From Schistocerca nitens (taxonomy: Eukaryota > Arthropoda > Insecta > Orthoptera > Acrididae), in assembly GCF_023898315.1 (NCBI RefSeq), contig NC_064616.1, positions 288,513,205 through 288,577,204 of the forward strand: DNA of 64,000 nucleotides. Direction: 5' to 3'. The position numbers and the translations under genes are program-made. The notes beneath the pieces were generated by a model that saw only the letters and a list, made by a program, of their open reading frames with translations, was not told the DNA's origin and did not search any database. Below are positions 32,166 through 44,040 of this stretch, piece by piece. How positions within the stretch are numbered: position 1 is the first letter of the stretch; every line of letters begins with the position of its first letter.

Positions 32166-33562
32166 CATTGAAGAGCGAAAGAAACTGGTACCTGCCTAAC
32201 ATCGTGTAGAGCCCCCGCGAGCACGCAGAAGTGCCACATCACGACGCGGTATGGAGTAGACTGATGTCTGAAGTAGTGCTGGAGGGAACTGACACCATGA
32301 ATCCTGCAGGGCTGTCCATAAATTTGTAAGAGTACGAGGGGGTGCAGATGTCTTCTGAACAGCACGTTGCAAGGCATCCCAGTGAAGCTCAATGATGTTC
32401 ATTTTTGGGGAGTATAGTGGCACGTGGAAATGTTTACACTCAGGAGAGTGTTCCTGGAGCCACTCTGTAGGAATTCTGGACGTGTGGGGTGGCGCAGTGT
32501 CCTGCTGGAATTGCGCACATCCATCGAAATGCACAATGAACACGAATGGATGCATGTGAGCAGACATAATGCTTACTTACGTGTTACCTGTCAGAGTTGT
32601 ATCTAGACGCATCAGGTTTCCCACATCACTCCAACTGCACACGTCCCACATCATTACATAGCCTCCACCAGCTTGGACAATCCCCTGCTGACATGCAGAG
32701 TCAATGGATTAATGAAGTTGTCTCCATACCCGGACACGTCCACCCGCTCGATATAGTTTGAAGCGAGACTCGTCTGGCCAGGCAACATGTTTCCAGTCGT
32801 CAACAGTCCATTGTCAGTGTTGACGGATCCAGGTGAGGCGTGCAGTCATCAAGGGTACACGAGTGAGCCTTCAGCTCCGAAGGCCCATATAGATGATGTT
32901 TCGTTGAATGGTTCGCACGCTGACATTTCGGATGGCCCAGCACTGAAATCTGTAGAAATTTGCGGAAGGGTTGCGCTTCTGTCACATTGAACGATTCTCT
33001 TCAGTCGTCGTTGGTCCCGTTCTTGCAGGATCTTTTTCCGACCTCAGTGTTGTCGGTGATTTGATTTTGTAATGGGTTCCCGATGTTCACGGTACACTCG
33101 TGAAATAGTCGTAGGGGAAAACCGCCATTTCATCGCTACCTCGGAGATGCTGTGCTCCGATTATAATACAATGCTCAGACTCACTTAAATCTTGATAACC
33201 CGCCACTGTAGCAGCAGTAATCGATCTGACAACTGCGCCAGACACTTGTTGTCTGCCGGCCGCGGTGGTCTCGCGGTTAAGGCGCTCAGTCCGGAACCGC
33301 GCGACTGCTACGGTCGCAGGTTCGAATCCTGCCTCGGGCATGGATGTGTGTGATGTCCTTAGGTTAGTTAGGTTTAAGTAGTTCTAAGTTCTAGGGGACT
33401 GATGACCTCAGATGTTAAGTCCCATAGTGCTCAGAGCCATTTGAACCATTTGAACTTGTTGTCTTATATAGGCGTTGCCGAACACAGGGCCGTATTCTGC
33501 CTCTTTACATATCTCTTTTTTTGAATACGCATGCCTATACAAGTTTCTTTGGCGCTTCAGAG
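32166..33562 (-). pseudogene. Tc1-like transposon (DD36E), full length, split by SINE-A
   Basis: TA-flanked ends CATTGAAGAGCGAAAGAAAC and GTTTCTTTGGCGCTTCAGAG. Minus-strand coding at 32567-32196 reads HFDGCAQFQQDTAPPHTS, SPKMNIIELHWDAL and ARGGSTRC. The second D and the E are 36 residues apart, and the D of SPDMN is K here. The N-terminal HTH and first catalytic D region (about 33200-32650) is present as sequence but full of stops. A SINE-A at 33255 splits the 5' end. This copy shows the length the deleted 10.9-kb copy once had. Confidence 0.9.
33255..33453 (+). mobile_element. SINE-A with 11-bp TSD
   Basis: Full copy with head GGTGGTCTCGCGGTTAAGG, which looks closer to a tRNA-Leu A box than the other copies. 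The TSD ACTTGTTGTCT is exact at 33244-33254 and 33454-33464. Confidence 0.95.
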
Positions 33563-33564
33563 TA

Positions 33565-33957
33565 TGATTATGTGCAGCTGTCCACGACCATTCTTGAAAA
33601 CGGAAATGATCTAGGCCTCTTTCCATTTGCATGGTTCCCCACTTCGGTACACCAGCTTTTGTGTTGTACGTGTCCCTTGACGTTTCCACTTCACTATCAC
33701 ATCGGAAACAGTGGACATAGAGATGTATAGGAGTGTGGTAACCTCACGTACAGACGTACGACGTAAGTGACACCCAATCACCTGACCACGTTCGAAGTCC
33801 GTGAGTTCCGCGGAGCGCCCCATTCTGCTCTCTCACGATGTCTAATCACTGCTGAGGTCGCTGATATGGAGTACCTGGCTGTAGGTGGCAGCTCAATGCA
33901 CCTAATATGAAGAACGTAGGTTTTTAGGGGTGTCCGGATACTTTTGATCACACAGTG
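33565..33957 (-). pseudogene. Tc1-like transposase N-terminal fragment
   Basis: Minus-strand 33823-33611 encodes MGRSAELTDFERGQVIGCHL, a typical Tc1 first HTH, then TLLYISMSTVSDVIVKWKRQ. The outer end has a TGTGTGATCAAAAGTATCCG-type terminal sequence near 33950. The catalytic domain is absent; the fragment stops where the DD36E element begins. The terminal sequence resembles the host element at 26.28 kb. Confidence 0.75.
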
Positions 33958-34290
33958 TAGGTATGCCATGTGACGTGCTCGTACCGCATCGGATGAGCTC
34001 AAATATTTCGTATACAGTTTGAGCTACATATTGACGTATAGTTATGAAAGACACTGTGAGACTCTTTGAACAGTGCGAGTTTCGCGGAGTGTCATGAACA
34101 GCAGTGACAATACACATGCGAGTGGACAGTAATTGTCGTTGTTACGCTCGTAGAACCAGTTTGTTTGCAGCATGTCGAGTTGCAAAAACTAATGCACTTT
34201 AAGATTCTTAATCTATTTGCAAATTAATGAAATGCCGTATGCGTTGAAAACATTAACCGTCCCTGTTGAACATTTTAACTCTTTACTATA

Positions 34291-34552
34291 CAAGGTGTCC
34301 CAGAAGGAACCGTCAGAATTCTGTGATATGACACAAACGAGCATTCGAAGTAAAAAAATCGAGTTAACATGCTCTTAAAATGCGTATATGAGCACTTCTT
34401 CATCTTCCAAACTGCGACACAAATCTCTTCTCCTGAATGAATGCTCACAGCCATTAAGGCATAAATTCCATGTATAATAGACATGTTTTGCTTCGAATGA
34501 TCGTTTCTGTTATATCCCTGAATATTGACCATTCTTTGCGGGACACCCTGGA
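34291..34552. mobile_element. MITE with ~60-bp TIRs
   Basis: A 262-bp element with TA flanks at 34289-34290 and 34553-34554. The ends pair AGGTGTCCCAGAAGGAACC with the inverse of GAATGGTC...GGGACACCCTGG, and extend through AACGAGCATTCGAAG / AACGATCATTCGAAG. No ORF of note. Confidence 0.8.
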
Positions 34553-35235
34553 TATGAAACTGGCTCGTCAACATTGTGAATTCGCTAAAATGGCGTGCAT
34601 GAAGAAAATGAACGGACTATAGATTCGCGGTGGGCAAGTTAAAGTGAATCCTACACTGTTTCCAAGCTGTGAACGGTACGTTAATAACAGAATCGCGTGT
34701 GGAAGGAACGTGTAGTGGTACACCTGTGATCTTTCATTTACAGAGTAACAATTAATTGTAACCAGTCTGTGACCAAAGGCATACGACAGAGGATAATATT
34801 ACCGCCAGGAGAGTCGTGTACCAAGCAAGAGGATGACCTTTGATCTACACAGTAACAATTACTTCCGACCAGACTGCTCCCTGCCGCCGTTGGATAAGCA
34901 GCTGCAGCAGCAAGTCATATACTCCTAGCTCACTCATTTGTTACATAGTTTAATTCTTAATTTCTTTGCGTGTTTTTGGTACTTGCATTGTTTAATTCAT
35001 AAATTTCGGGCGTATTATAGTATTTGAGAGTTGTAGCATCGCATTTTAGTACCTGAATAGTGTAAAATCGCGTAGTCTCCTTCCGCCGCCGAGCAGTGTG
35101 TCAGCAGTGCGCAAGTAGCAGCATTACTGCATTTACTAGGCAATCTTGTATTTTAATAACCGTTTAAATTTTGTGTCGATTTGTTTGCGCTCTCTGTTGA
35201 TTAGTTCAGACGTTCTTTGCACAACAGTTTTTAGC

Positions 35236-36426
35236 ATGGATAGGGACTGCAACTGCTGTGTTCGGATGCAGGCTGAGTTGGCATCCCTTCGCTTCCAGCT
35301 TCAGGCAGTGTTGGCTTCGGTCACACAGCTTGAGGCTGTTGCCAATGGGCATCACTGTGGGGGTCCGGATGGGGGTTTGTCAGGGACGGCCAGCTCGTCC
35401 CACGCATCCCCCGATCGGACTACGACTGTGGTTGCCCGGGATACTGCCCGCATTGAGGCTGATCCCTCACCTGTGGTAGAGTGGGAGGTCGTCTCAAGGT
35501 GTGGCAGGGGGCGAAAGACATTCCGGAGGGCTGAACGGAAGGCCTCTCCAGTTTGTCTGAAGAACCGGTTTCAGGCTCTGTCTCAGGCTGATACTGATCT
35601 TCGGCCTGGCATGGCTGCTTGTCCTGTTCCAGAAGTTGCCCCTCAGTCGGCAAGATCCGGGTGGTCGCAGAGGGTGGGCTTACTGGTAGTTGGGAGCTCC
35701 AACGTCAGGCGCGTAATGGGGCCCCTTAGGGAAATGGCAGCAAGAGAGGGGAAGAAAATGGTTCAAATGGCTCTGAGCACTATGGGACTCAACATCTTAG
35801 GTCATAAGTCCCCTAGAACTTAGAACTACTTAAACCTAACTAACCTAAGGACACCACACACACCCATGCCCGAGGCAGGATTCGAACCTGCACCGTAGCA
35901 GTCCCGCGGTTCCGGACTGCAGCGCCAGAACCGCTAGAGCACCGCGGCCGGCAGAGGGGAAGAAAACCAATGTGCACTCCGAGTGCATACCGGGTGGGAG
36001 TCATTCCAGATGTGGAAAGGGTCCTTCCGGATGCCATGAAGGGTACAGGGTGCACCCATCTGCAGGTGGTCGCTCATGTCGGCACCAATGATGTGTGTCG
36101 CTATGGATCGGAGGAAATCCTCTCTGGCTTCCGGCGGCTATCTGATTTGGTGAAGACTGCCAGTCACGCTAGCGGGATGAAAGCAGAGCTCACCATCTGC
36201 AGCATCGTTGACAGGACTGACTGCGGACCTTTGGTACAGAGTGGAGGGTCTGAATCAGAGGCTGAGACGGTTCTGCGACCGTGTGGTCTGCAGATTCCTC
36301 GACTTGCGCCATAGGGTGGTGGGGTTTCGGGTTCCGCTGGATAGGTCAGGAGTCCACTACACGCAACAAGCGGCTACATGGGTAGCAGGGGTTGTGTGGC
36401 GTGGGCTGGGCGGTTTTTTAGGTTAG
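35236..36426 (+). pseudogene. LINE ORF1 with SGNH/esterase-like domain, disrupted
   Basis: The start at 35236 is chosen because it begins the conserved-looking MDRDCNCCVRMQAELAS segment, a CxxC followed by a likely coiled coil (LASLRFQLQAVLASVTQLEA); an upstream ATG in frame lies in the 5' region. A basic, low-complexity stretch follows. The C-terminal domain has LLVVGSSNVRRV (block I position), VVAHVGTNDV (GTND block) and DRSGVHYT (catalytic D/H block), the order of an SGNH hydrolase. CR1-group ORF1 proteins with esterase domains are known. SINE-A inserts between block I and the GTND block, and a frameshift near 36200 follows. Confidence 0.82.
35759..35952 (-). mobile_element. SINE-A inside LINE ORF1, 14-bp TSD
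   Basis: Complete copy. The TSD AGAGGGGAAGAAAA is exact at 35745-35758 and 35953-35966. It is younger than the LINE. Confidence 0.96.
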
Positions 36427-39240
36427 ATGGCCTTGGGCAAGTACAGAAAGGGCAACAGCCTCAATGGGTGCGGGGCAAAGTCAGGACATGCGGGGACCAA
36501 GCAGCAATCGGTATTGTAATTGTCAACTGTCGAAGCTGCGTTGGTAAAGTACCGGAACTTCAAGCGCTGATAGAAAGCACCGAAGCTGAAATCGTTATAG
36601 GTACAGAAAGCTGGCTGAAGCCAGAGATAAATTCTGCCGAAATTTTTACAAAGGTACAGACGGTATTTAGAAAGGATAGATTGCATGCAACCGGTGGTGG
36701 AGTGTTCGTCGCTGTTAGTAGTAGTTTATCCTGTAGTGAAGTAGAAGTGGATAGTTCCTGTGAATTATTATCGGTGGAGGCTATACTCAACAACCGAGCT
36801 AGGTTAATAATTGGCTCCTTTTACCGACCTCCCGACTCAGCAGCATTAGTGGCAAAACAACTGAGAGAAAATTTGGAATACATTTCACATAAATTTTCTC
36901 AGCATGTTATAGTCTTAGGTGGAGATTTCAATTTACCAGTTATAGACTGGGACACTCAGATGTTTAGGACGGGTGGTAGGGACAGAGCATTGAGTGACAT
37001 TATACTGAGTGCACTATCCGAAAATTACCTCGGGCAATTAAACAGAGAACCGACTCGTGGAGATAACATCTTGGACCTACTGATAACAAACAGACCCGAA
37101 CTTTTCGACTCTGTATGTGCAGGACAGGAAATCAGTGATCATAAGGCCGTTGCAGCATCCCTGAATATGGAAGTTAATAGGAATATAAAAAAAGGGAGGA
37201 AGGTTTATCTGTTTAGCAAGAGTAATAGAAGGCAGATTTTAGACTACCTAACAGATCAAAACGAAAATTTCTGTTCCCACACTGACAATGTTGAGTGTTT
37301 ATGGAAAAAGTTCAAGGCAATCGTAAAATGCGTTTTAGACAGGTACGTGCCGAGTAAAACTGTGAGGGACGGGAAAAACCCACCGTGGTACAACAACAAA
37401 GTTAGGAAACTGCTGCGAAAGCAAAGAGAGCTTCACTCCAAGGTTAAACGCAGCCAAAACCTCTCAGACAAACAGAAGCTAAACGATGTCAAAATAAGTG
37501 TAAGGAGGGCTATGCGTGAAGCGTTCAGTGAATTCGAAAGTAAAATTCTATGTACCGACTTGACAGAAAATCCTAGGAAGTTCTGGTCTTACGTTAAATC
37601 AGTAAGTGGCTCGAAACAGCATATCCAGACACTCCGGGATGATGATGGCATCGAAACAGAGGATGACACGCGTAAAGCTGAAATACTAAACACCTTTTTC
37701 CAAAGCTGTTTCACACAGGAAGACCGCACTGCAGTTCCTTCTCTAAATCCTCGCACAAACGAAAAAATGGCTGACATCGAAATAAGTGTCCAAGGAATAG
37801 AAAAGCAACTGCAATCACTCAACAGAGTAAAGTCCACTCGACCTGACGGGATACCAATTCGATTCTACACAGAGTACGCGAAAGAACTTGCCCCCCCCCC
37901 CCCCCCCCCTTCTAACAGCCGTGTACCGCAAGTCTCTAGAGGAACGGAAGGTTCCAAATGATTGGAAAAGAGCACAGGTAGTCCCAGTCTTCAAGAAGGG
38001 TCGTCGAGCAGATGCGCAAAACTATAGACCTATATCTCTGACGTCGATCTGTTGTAGAATTTTAGAACATGTTTTTTGCTCGAGTATCATGTCGTTTTTG
38101 GAAACCCAGAATCTACTATGTAGGAATCAACATGGATTCCGTTAACAGCGATCGTGTGAGACCCAACTCGCTTTATTTGTTCATGAGACCCAGAAAATAT
38201 TAGATACAGGCTCCCAGGTAGATGCTATTTTTCTTGACTTCCGGAAGGCGTTCGATACAGTTCCGCACTGTCGCCTGATAAACAACGTAAGAGCCTACGG
38301 AATATCAGACCAGTTGTGTGGCTGAATTGAAGAGTTTTTAGCAAACAGAACACAGCATGTTGTTATCAATGGAGAGACGTCTACAGACGCTAAGGTAACC
38401 TCTGGCGTGCCACAGGGGAGTGTTATGGGACCATTGCTTTTCACAATATATATAAATGACCTAGTAGATAGTGTCGGAAGTTCCATGCAGCTTTTCGCGA
38501 ATGATGCTGTAGTATACAGAGAAGTTGCAGCATTAGAAAATTGTTGCGAAATGCAGGAAGATCTACAGCGGATAGGCACTTGGTGCATGGAGTGGCAACT
38601 GTCCCTTAACGTAGACAAATGTAATGTATTGCGAATACATAGGAAGAAGGATCCTTTATTGTATGATTATATGATAGCGGAACTAACACTGGTAGCAGTT
38701 ACTTCTGTAAAATATCTGGGAGTATGCGTGCGGAACGATTTGAAGTGGAATGATCATATAAAATTAATTGTTGGTAAGGCGGGTAGAAGGTTGAGATTCA
38801 TTGGGAGAGTGCTTAGAAAATGTAGTCCATCAACAAAGGAGGTGGCTTACAAAACACTCGTTCGACCTATACTTGAGTATTGCTCATCAGTGTGGGATCC
38901 GTACCAGATCGGGTTGACGGAGGAGATAGAGAAGATCCAAAGAAGAGCGGCGCGTTTCGTCACAGGGTTATTTGGTAACCGTGATAGCGTTACGGAGATG
39001 TTTAATACACTCAAGTGGCAGACTCTGCAAGAGAGGCGCTCTGCATCGCGGTGTAGCTTGCTCGCCAGGTTTCGAGAGGGTGCGTTTCTGGATGAAGTAT
39101 CGAATATATTGCTTCCCCCCACTTATACCTCCCGAGGAGATCACGAATATAAAATTAGAGAGATTAGAGCGCGCACGGAGGCTTTCAGACAGTCGTTCTT
39201 CCCGCGAATCATACGCGACTGGAACAGGAAAGGGAGGTAA
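36378..39240 (+). pseudogene. LINE ORF2: endonuclease-reverse transcriptase, inactive
   Basis: Endonuclease: IVNCRSCVGKVPEL, the catalytic E in GTESWL, SFYRPP, GGDFNLPVIDW and SDHKAV. RT: KSTRPDGIPIRFYTEYAKEL, then after a frameshift WKRAQVVPVFKKG, NYRPISLTSICC, FLDFRKAFDTVPH, SGVPQGSVMGPLL and the active site, which reads FAND in place of FADD. The C-terminal part has QRRAARFVTG and ILLPPTYTSRGD. Disablements: a run of 19 C at 37891-37909 shifts frame, TAA at 38143-38145 (after HGFR) and TGA near 38324 (Trp position). It cannot make active enzyme. Confidence 0.93.
37891..37909. repeat. C19 homopolymer within the RT coding region
   Basis: The 22.8-kb copy of the same family has a short mixed C/T stretch at the matching place (after YAKELAP). 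Here it is 19 uninterrupted C. The reading frame changes across it. Confidence 0.9.
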
Positions 39241-39723
39241 TGACAGTGGCACGTAAAGTGCCCTCCGCCACACACCGTTGGGTGGCTTGCGGAGTATAAA
39301 TGTAGATGTAGATGTAGATGTAGGCCAAAGAACTACGACGTAGGATAATATTGCCGCCAGGACATTCGTGCAAAAGGATATATCCATTGCACTTCAGGGC
39401 TGATGAGCTACTTTAATTACGCCACCACCGACGAGCTACCGCCGAGACTTCACGCCGGCAGAGATAAGCTGGGACGCAAAGCTCTCTTTCTATAAAGACT
39501 CAGAAAAGCAATCCCAACAGTTCCAACTGTAACTTCTCTTTTGCGACAAGCTTTTCCTAATATTTATTTTTCTTGAATAAACGTAGTTACAGCGTGGGTA
39601 GACTGAAATTATTATGTTGACACTGTTTTCCTCAGTATTACTTTTCAGTCATTATCGTTTGATAATGCCATTCTCCTTTATTTTGTTTTAGTTGTTATGG
39701 TATGTGCTTTTATGTATCTCTTG

Positions 39724-39726
<3 letters not shown>

Positions 39727-39790
<64 letters not shown>

Positions 39791-39796
39791 AGTTTA

Positions 39797-39852
<56 letters not shown>
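39727..39852. repeat. compound (AT)n-(TG)n microsatellite
   Basis: About 30 AT units (39727-39787), a 12-bp spacer, then about 26 TG units (39799-39852). ORFs across it are artefacts. Confidence 0.97.
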
Positions 39853-39854
<2 letters not shown>

Positions 39855-41165
39855 GGCGGACGCGTGCAACGTTTCCACAAGCAAAATTTATATATCTAAC
39901 TTTGGTATGTGGTGAATTGCGCAGTGTGTGTCATGTGTCATTAGGTTCCGGGCTCCGACTAATAGAGGCAAGGTCACTCGCTTGAGAATTGTGCAAGGCA
40001 CAAAATCGGTGGTAACTTTAAATTTCACAGCTGTTTAAAACTACGAGAACTACGTTTACATTCCGTAGATCGTCATACGTATTACTGCATACTAAGGACC
40101 AAGTGCAATCTTGTTTTTCGTAGTTACGATTGAGACTTACTCAACTGCTAGTATTTTTCACGATGTACTATACATACATTTGAGGTTACTAAACAAATTC
40201 TGATCAGTTTATTTCAGTAACTTCGGTAGGGAAACGAGTTTTTTTGAGTTTAAAAAATATCAAAATTTATGCTATTAAGTTTCCGCGTTAAATGTTCAGA
40301 TGGCTTCACAGGCACAATTTCGCAAAACAGATCTTTTAGAAGCGGTTTCTTTACATTACATGTGGATTACGAGAAACTACCGCTGTAAATACATGCATCT
40401 ATGTGTTTCAAGTGGTACTTCATCTACTAGATTTCGGTAAGAAATAGTACGTATCTTTAACCTGTTAAGAAGTCTTCTGTGAAGTAGGGTTCAATCATGT
40501 GGTCTTCAATAATCGCGCACCAAACTTCCACACTCCATTGCCTCTGACGTTCAACCTGCCTCAACAGCCTGACAATGCGTAACATTGAACTTCCCATGAC
40601 TTGTAAAGACAGCAACATCGGTAAAGGGAATTCTCTTAAGAAAGAAGGTATTGTCCTGAAATCACATCAGAACCGCGCGCCAGAACTCCATGCATCTTCT
40701 GCAGGCTCGCGTTTTTCCTGTAGCTAACATGTGGAATATGAGCAACTATTGCCAGAAAATCTATTCCGCTCGTTGTAAACCTGTTCCTTACCCTCTGTTT
40801 AATATTCCAGTGACCTTCCAATAAGTTTTTTGCATATTCACTGAATTTTCACTCTTGTTGAACACATTACGTCGGGATAACTTTCTGCGTATGACTCTCA
40901 CTTCACGTCGCTTCTGTCTTCTCCGTAAAGAAGTAGACTACTTTATTTATCATTGTGTATGAAAGACATTTATTATATGAATGAGTGGTGTCCGTTCTTT
41001 CGAACATCTCCGAAAGGGCGGAAACCACGCATTCATATAACTGATTCATCCCGATGGACGATGAATCCACCACCTTCGGTGCAGATGCACAGTTACGTTC
41101 GACATTCTACGGGAATCTCAAAGCGAGCATGGAGGACGTGGAAGAGGACTGTGGGTAGGCGACTG
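39853..41165. other. no recognisable gene or repeat
   Basis: An open frame of 186 codons beginning at 40953 runs into the SINE-F sequence and has no known motif, so I do not call it a gene. The rest is AT-rich with short ORFs. Confidence 0.45.
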
Positions 41166-41169
41166 CTGG

Positions 41170-41400
41170 TACGAGTGTGGGTCGGCTGGGAGGCGTGCCC
41201 AGGTAGTCTGCGCATCTGCGATAAACACTGTGTACCGATGGCGCTGTGCTTAACGCAACTGCCTTTAATAGGCAGGAGATCCCGGTCCGGCACGCTATTT
41301 TACCCGTCGCCGCTTATTCCGGATGATGTCCCGATGCAACTGACATTAATAGTTCCTTTCCCTTCCTTTCTCCGCCTTCCACCTTCAAAAATACATAAAG
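41170..41400 (+). mobile_element. SINE-F (tRNA-headed)
   Basis: It contains GATGGCGCTGTGCTTAACGC (A-box region), an anticodon-arm-like CTGCCTTTAATAGGCAGG, a shortened B-box region GATCCCGGTCCGGCAC, and a body CCGTCGCCGCTTATTCCGGA with the TCCTTTCCCTTCC-type end. It appears to lack the GGTTCGATTCC core by a small deletion. Boundaries are approximate. Confidence 0.65.
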
Positions 41401-41641
41401 AACATTCATTCTTTCAAATCAACCAACACTCGACTCACACGAATAACACAGACAGAATGAAACCTACAACTCTTCAGTGTCCCTCTTCCGCCGGTAGCGT
41501 GGCGATGCTATAGTCTGTTTCCTCCTTATCCGAGGTGACATATATCCTTATATGGGTCCGAAATCATGTGATTCCTCTTAAGACAGAAGCAGGTTTCACA
41601 TTCTAAGCTGATACATGGTAAGGTCTCAATACTGGAATTTC

Positions 41642-41858
41642 TTAAAAAAAAAAAATAAATAAAAAAAAATGTGTGTGTGAATTCCTAAGAGACCAAACTG
41701 CTTAGGTCATCGGTCCCTAGACTTACACACTACTTAAACTAACTTATTCTAAGAACAACACACACACATCCATGCCCGAGGGAGGACTTGAACCTCCAAC
41801 GGGAGGGGCCGTGCATTCCCTGACATGGCGCCTCAAACCGCGCGGCCACTCCGCGTGG
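41642..41858 (-). mobile_element. SINE-C with A-rich 3' tail and 9-bp TSD
   Basis: Minus strand: CACGCGGAGTGGCCGCGCGG head, GGAGGTTCAAGTCCTCCCTC, tail ending in GTGTGTG plus a long A/T-rich tail at 41643-41670. The TSD TGGAATTTC is exact at 41633-41641 and 41859-41867. Confidence 0.94.
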
Positions 41859-42053
41859 TGGAATTTCGTCGAAACAGTGAGTGCCAACAGAAATGACTAT
41901 GTGAGTAGGTCTATTTGAATGAGAGAGGTTGATCCCTATATCTCTGTAACCACAGGGTCTAGTCAGATTAATGTGACCACCGCCTATGTTCCAAGTCAAC
42001 GAACAATAACGAGTCACAGATAGCCGGTAGCAGCGCTATCAGTGGAAGGTATA

Positions 42054-43188
42054 CAGATGATAAACGGGTATTCATTGGACAAGTATATTGTACTAGAAAT
42101 GACATGTGATAACATTTTCACGAAATTTGGGTGCATAGATCCTGAGAAATCAGTACCCAGAACATCCACCTATGGCCGTAATAACGGCCTTGATGCGCCT
42201 GGGCATTGAGTCAAACAGAGCTAGGATGGCGTGTACAGGTACAGCTGCCCATGCAGCTTCAACACGATACCACAGTTCATCAAGAGTAGTGGCTGGTGTA
42301 TTGTGACGAGCCAATTGCTCGGCCACCATTGACCAGACGTTTTCAGTTGGTGAGAGATCTGGAGAATGTGCTGGGCAGTGCAGCAGTCGAACATTTTCTG
42401 TATCCAGAAAGGCCCGTACAGGACCTGCAACACGCAGTCGTGCATTATCCTGTTGAAATGTAGGGTTTCGCAGGGATCGAATGAAGGGCAGAGCCACGGG
42501 TTGTAACGCATCTGAAATGTAACGTCCACTGTTCAAAGTGCCATCAATGCGAACAAGAGGTGACCGAAACGTGTAACCAATGGCACCCCATACCTTCAAG
42601 CCGGGTGATACGCCAGTATGGCGATGACGAATACACGCTTCCAATGTGCGTTCACTGCGATGTCGCCAAACATGGATGCGACCATCATGATGTTGTAAAC
42701 AGAACCTGAATTCATTCGAAAAAATGACGTTTTGCCATCCGTGCACCCAGGTTCGTCATTGAGTACGCCATCGCAGGCGCTTCTGCCTGTGATGCAGCGT
42801 CCAGGGTAACCGCAGCCATGGTCTCCGAGCTGATAGTCCATGCTGCTGCAAACGTCTTCGAACTGTCCGTGCAGATGGTTGTTGTCTTACAAACGTCCCT
42901 ATCTGTTGCCTCAGTGATCGAGATGGTACGCATTTCTCCTCCTTACACGATGCATCACAAGAACGTTTCACCAGGCAACGCCGGTCAACTGCTGTTTGTG
43001 TATGAGAAATCGGTTGGAAACTTTGCTCATGTCAGCACGTTGTAGGTGTCGCCACCGGCGCCAACCTTGTGTGAATGCTCTGAAAAGCTAATCATTTGCA
43101 TATCACAGCACCTTCTTCCTGTCGGTTAAATATCGCGTCTGTAACACGTCATCTTCGTGGTGTAGCAATTTTAATGGCCAGTAGTGTA
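42054..43188 (-). pseudogene. nested Tc1-like transposon (DD34E), HTH deleted
   Basis: Same family as 26930-28329. Minus-strand 42746-42150 encodes VIFSNEFRFCLQHHDGRIHVW (first D replaced by N in FSDE), WGAIGYTFRSPLVRIDGTLN, FQQDNARLRVAGPV and SPDLSPTENVW, 34 residues from second D to E, then AVITAIGGCSGY. About 240 bp covering the first HTH are deleted (junction near 42923). The left TIR is truncated and the right TIR is intact, ending in TA at 43187-43188. Confidence 0.92.
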
Positions 43189-43845
43189 TAAAGAGTGTCG
43201 AAAGGACGCGGCAAAACAGTGCAGTCGTTGACGTAATGCGGCAGGGAGCTATTTATCTGACGTCTGAATGGGCACGAACATTTGCTTTCGGTACAAGGGT
43301 GGAGACATTTCCGAAATGGCTATGTCTATAAACTGTTTGCTTGCCGCCGTGGTTAAGGCGCTATTCAAACACGGCTCCGAGGCAACTGTGCTACATCACG
43401 GGCCAGCGTATATGGCGCAGCAGACGTGTATGGGGGAACAGAAGTGCAACTGTTGAGCAACTTAACGACCAAGGGCTTCCGACAGCATCTCGGAAACGAC
43501 CGTTCAGCGAACGTTCCTGTGTTTGAGACTCTGCAGCAGGCGCCAGGTTCATGCACCCATGGTGATGCTGTTCATCGGTGACACAACCTGGAATTTTCAT
43601 AGCAGTACCTCAACTGGACATCCACTGGGCGGCGAGAGGTGGCCTTTTCAGATGCTGCACGTTTTATGCTCCATCAGCGTGAAACTTCTGAAAGCAAACA
43701 CCGAGCAACAATTGTCGGAAGTGTTTGGGTGGACGAGGGAGCATTATGAACTGCGGAATGGTTTCTGGGCAGTACCTGGGCGGTCTCGTCGTTCTGCAAG
43801 GCACAGTGGAGCAACACAAGTATGCAACTATTCTTAGGGACCAAA

Positions 43846-44040
43846 TGGTTCAAATGGCTCTGAGCACTATGGGATTTAACATCTGAGGTTATCAGTCCCC
43901 TAGAACTTAGAACTACTGAAACCTAACTAACCTAAGGACATCACACGCATCCAAGCCCGAAGCAGGATTCGAACCTGCAACCGTAGCAGCAGCGCGGTTC
44001 CGGACTGAAGCTCCTAGAACCACTCGGCCACAGCGGCCAG
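43846..44040 (-). mobile_element. SINE-A in the outer Tc1
   Basis: Complete head and tail. No convincing TSD could be read, perhaps because the flank is decayed. Confidence 0.9.

Larger units (their letters stand above)
34840..39322 (+). mobile_element. CR1-like LINE, near full length (5'UTR, ORF1, ORF2, tail)
   Basis: The element has a roughly 400-bp 5' region, an ORF1 with an esterase-type domain, an ORF2 with endonuclease and RT, the family 3' end and a (TGTAGA)n tail at 39299-39322. It is inactive. ORF1 is split by a SINE and frameshifted. ORF2 has a C19 frameshift, two nonsense codons and a changed active site. Related 3' ends at 1.6, 21.4 and 24.8 kb show a family active more than once. 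The exact 5' boundary is uncertain because of a local direct repeat at 34727-34890. Confidence 0.9.

Noticed and set aside
36378-37961. 527-codon ORF as a functional endonuclease gene
   Set aside because: It is the first half of LINE ORF2, ended by a C-run frameshift, with an inactive RT downstream.
39692-39985. ORF with (YI)n and (CV)n
   Set aside because: Translation of an AT/TG compound microsatellite.
40953-41513. 186-codon ORF as a host gene
   Set aside because: Runs into SINE-F sequence and shows no conserved motif or splice structure.
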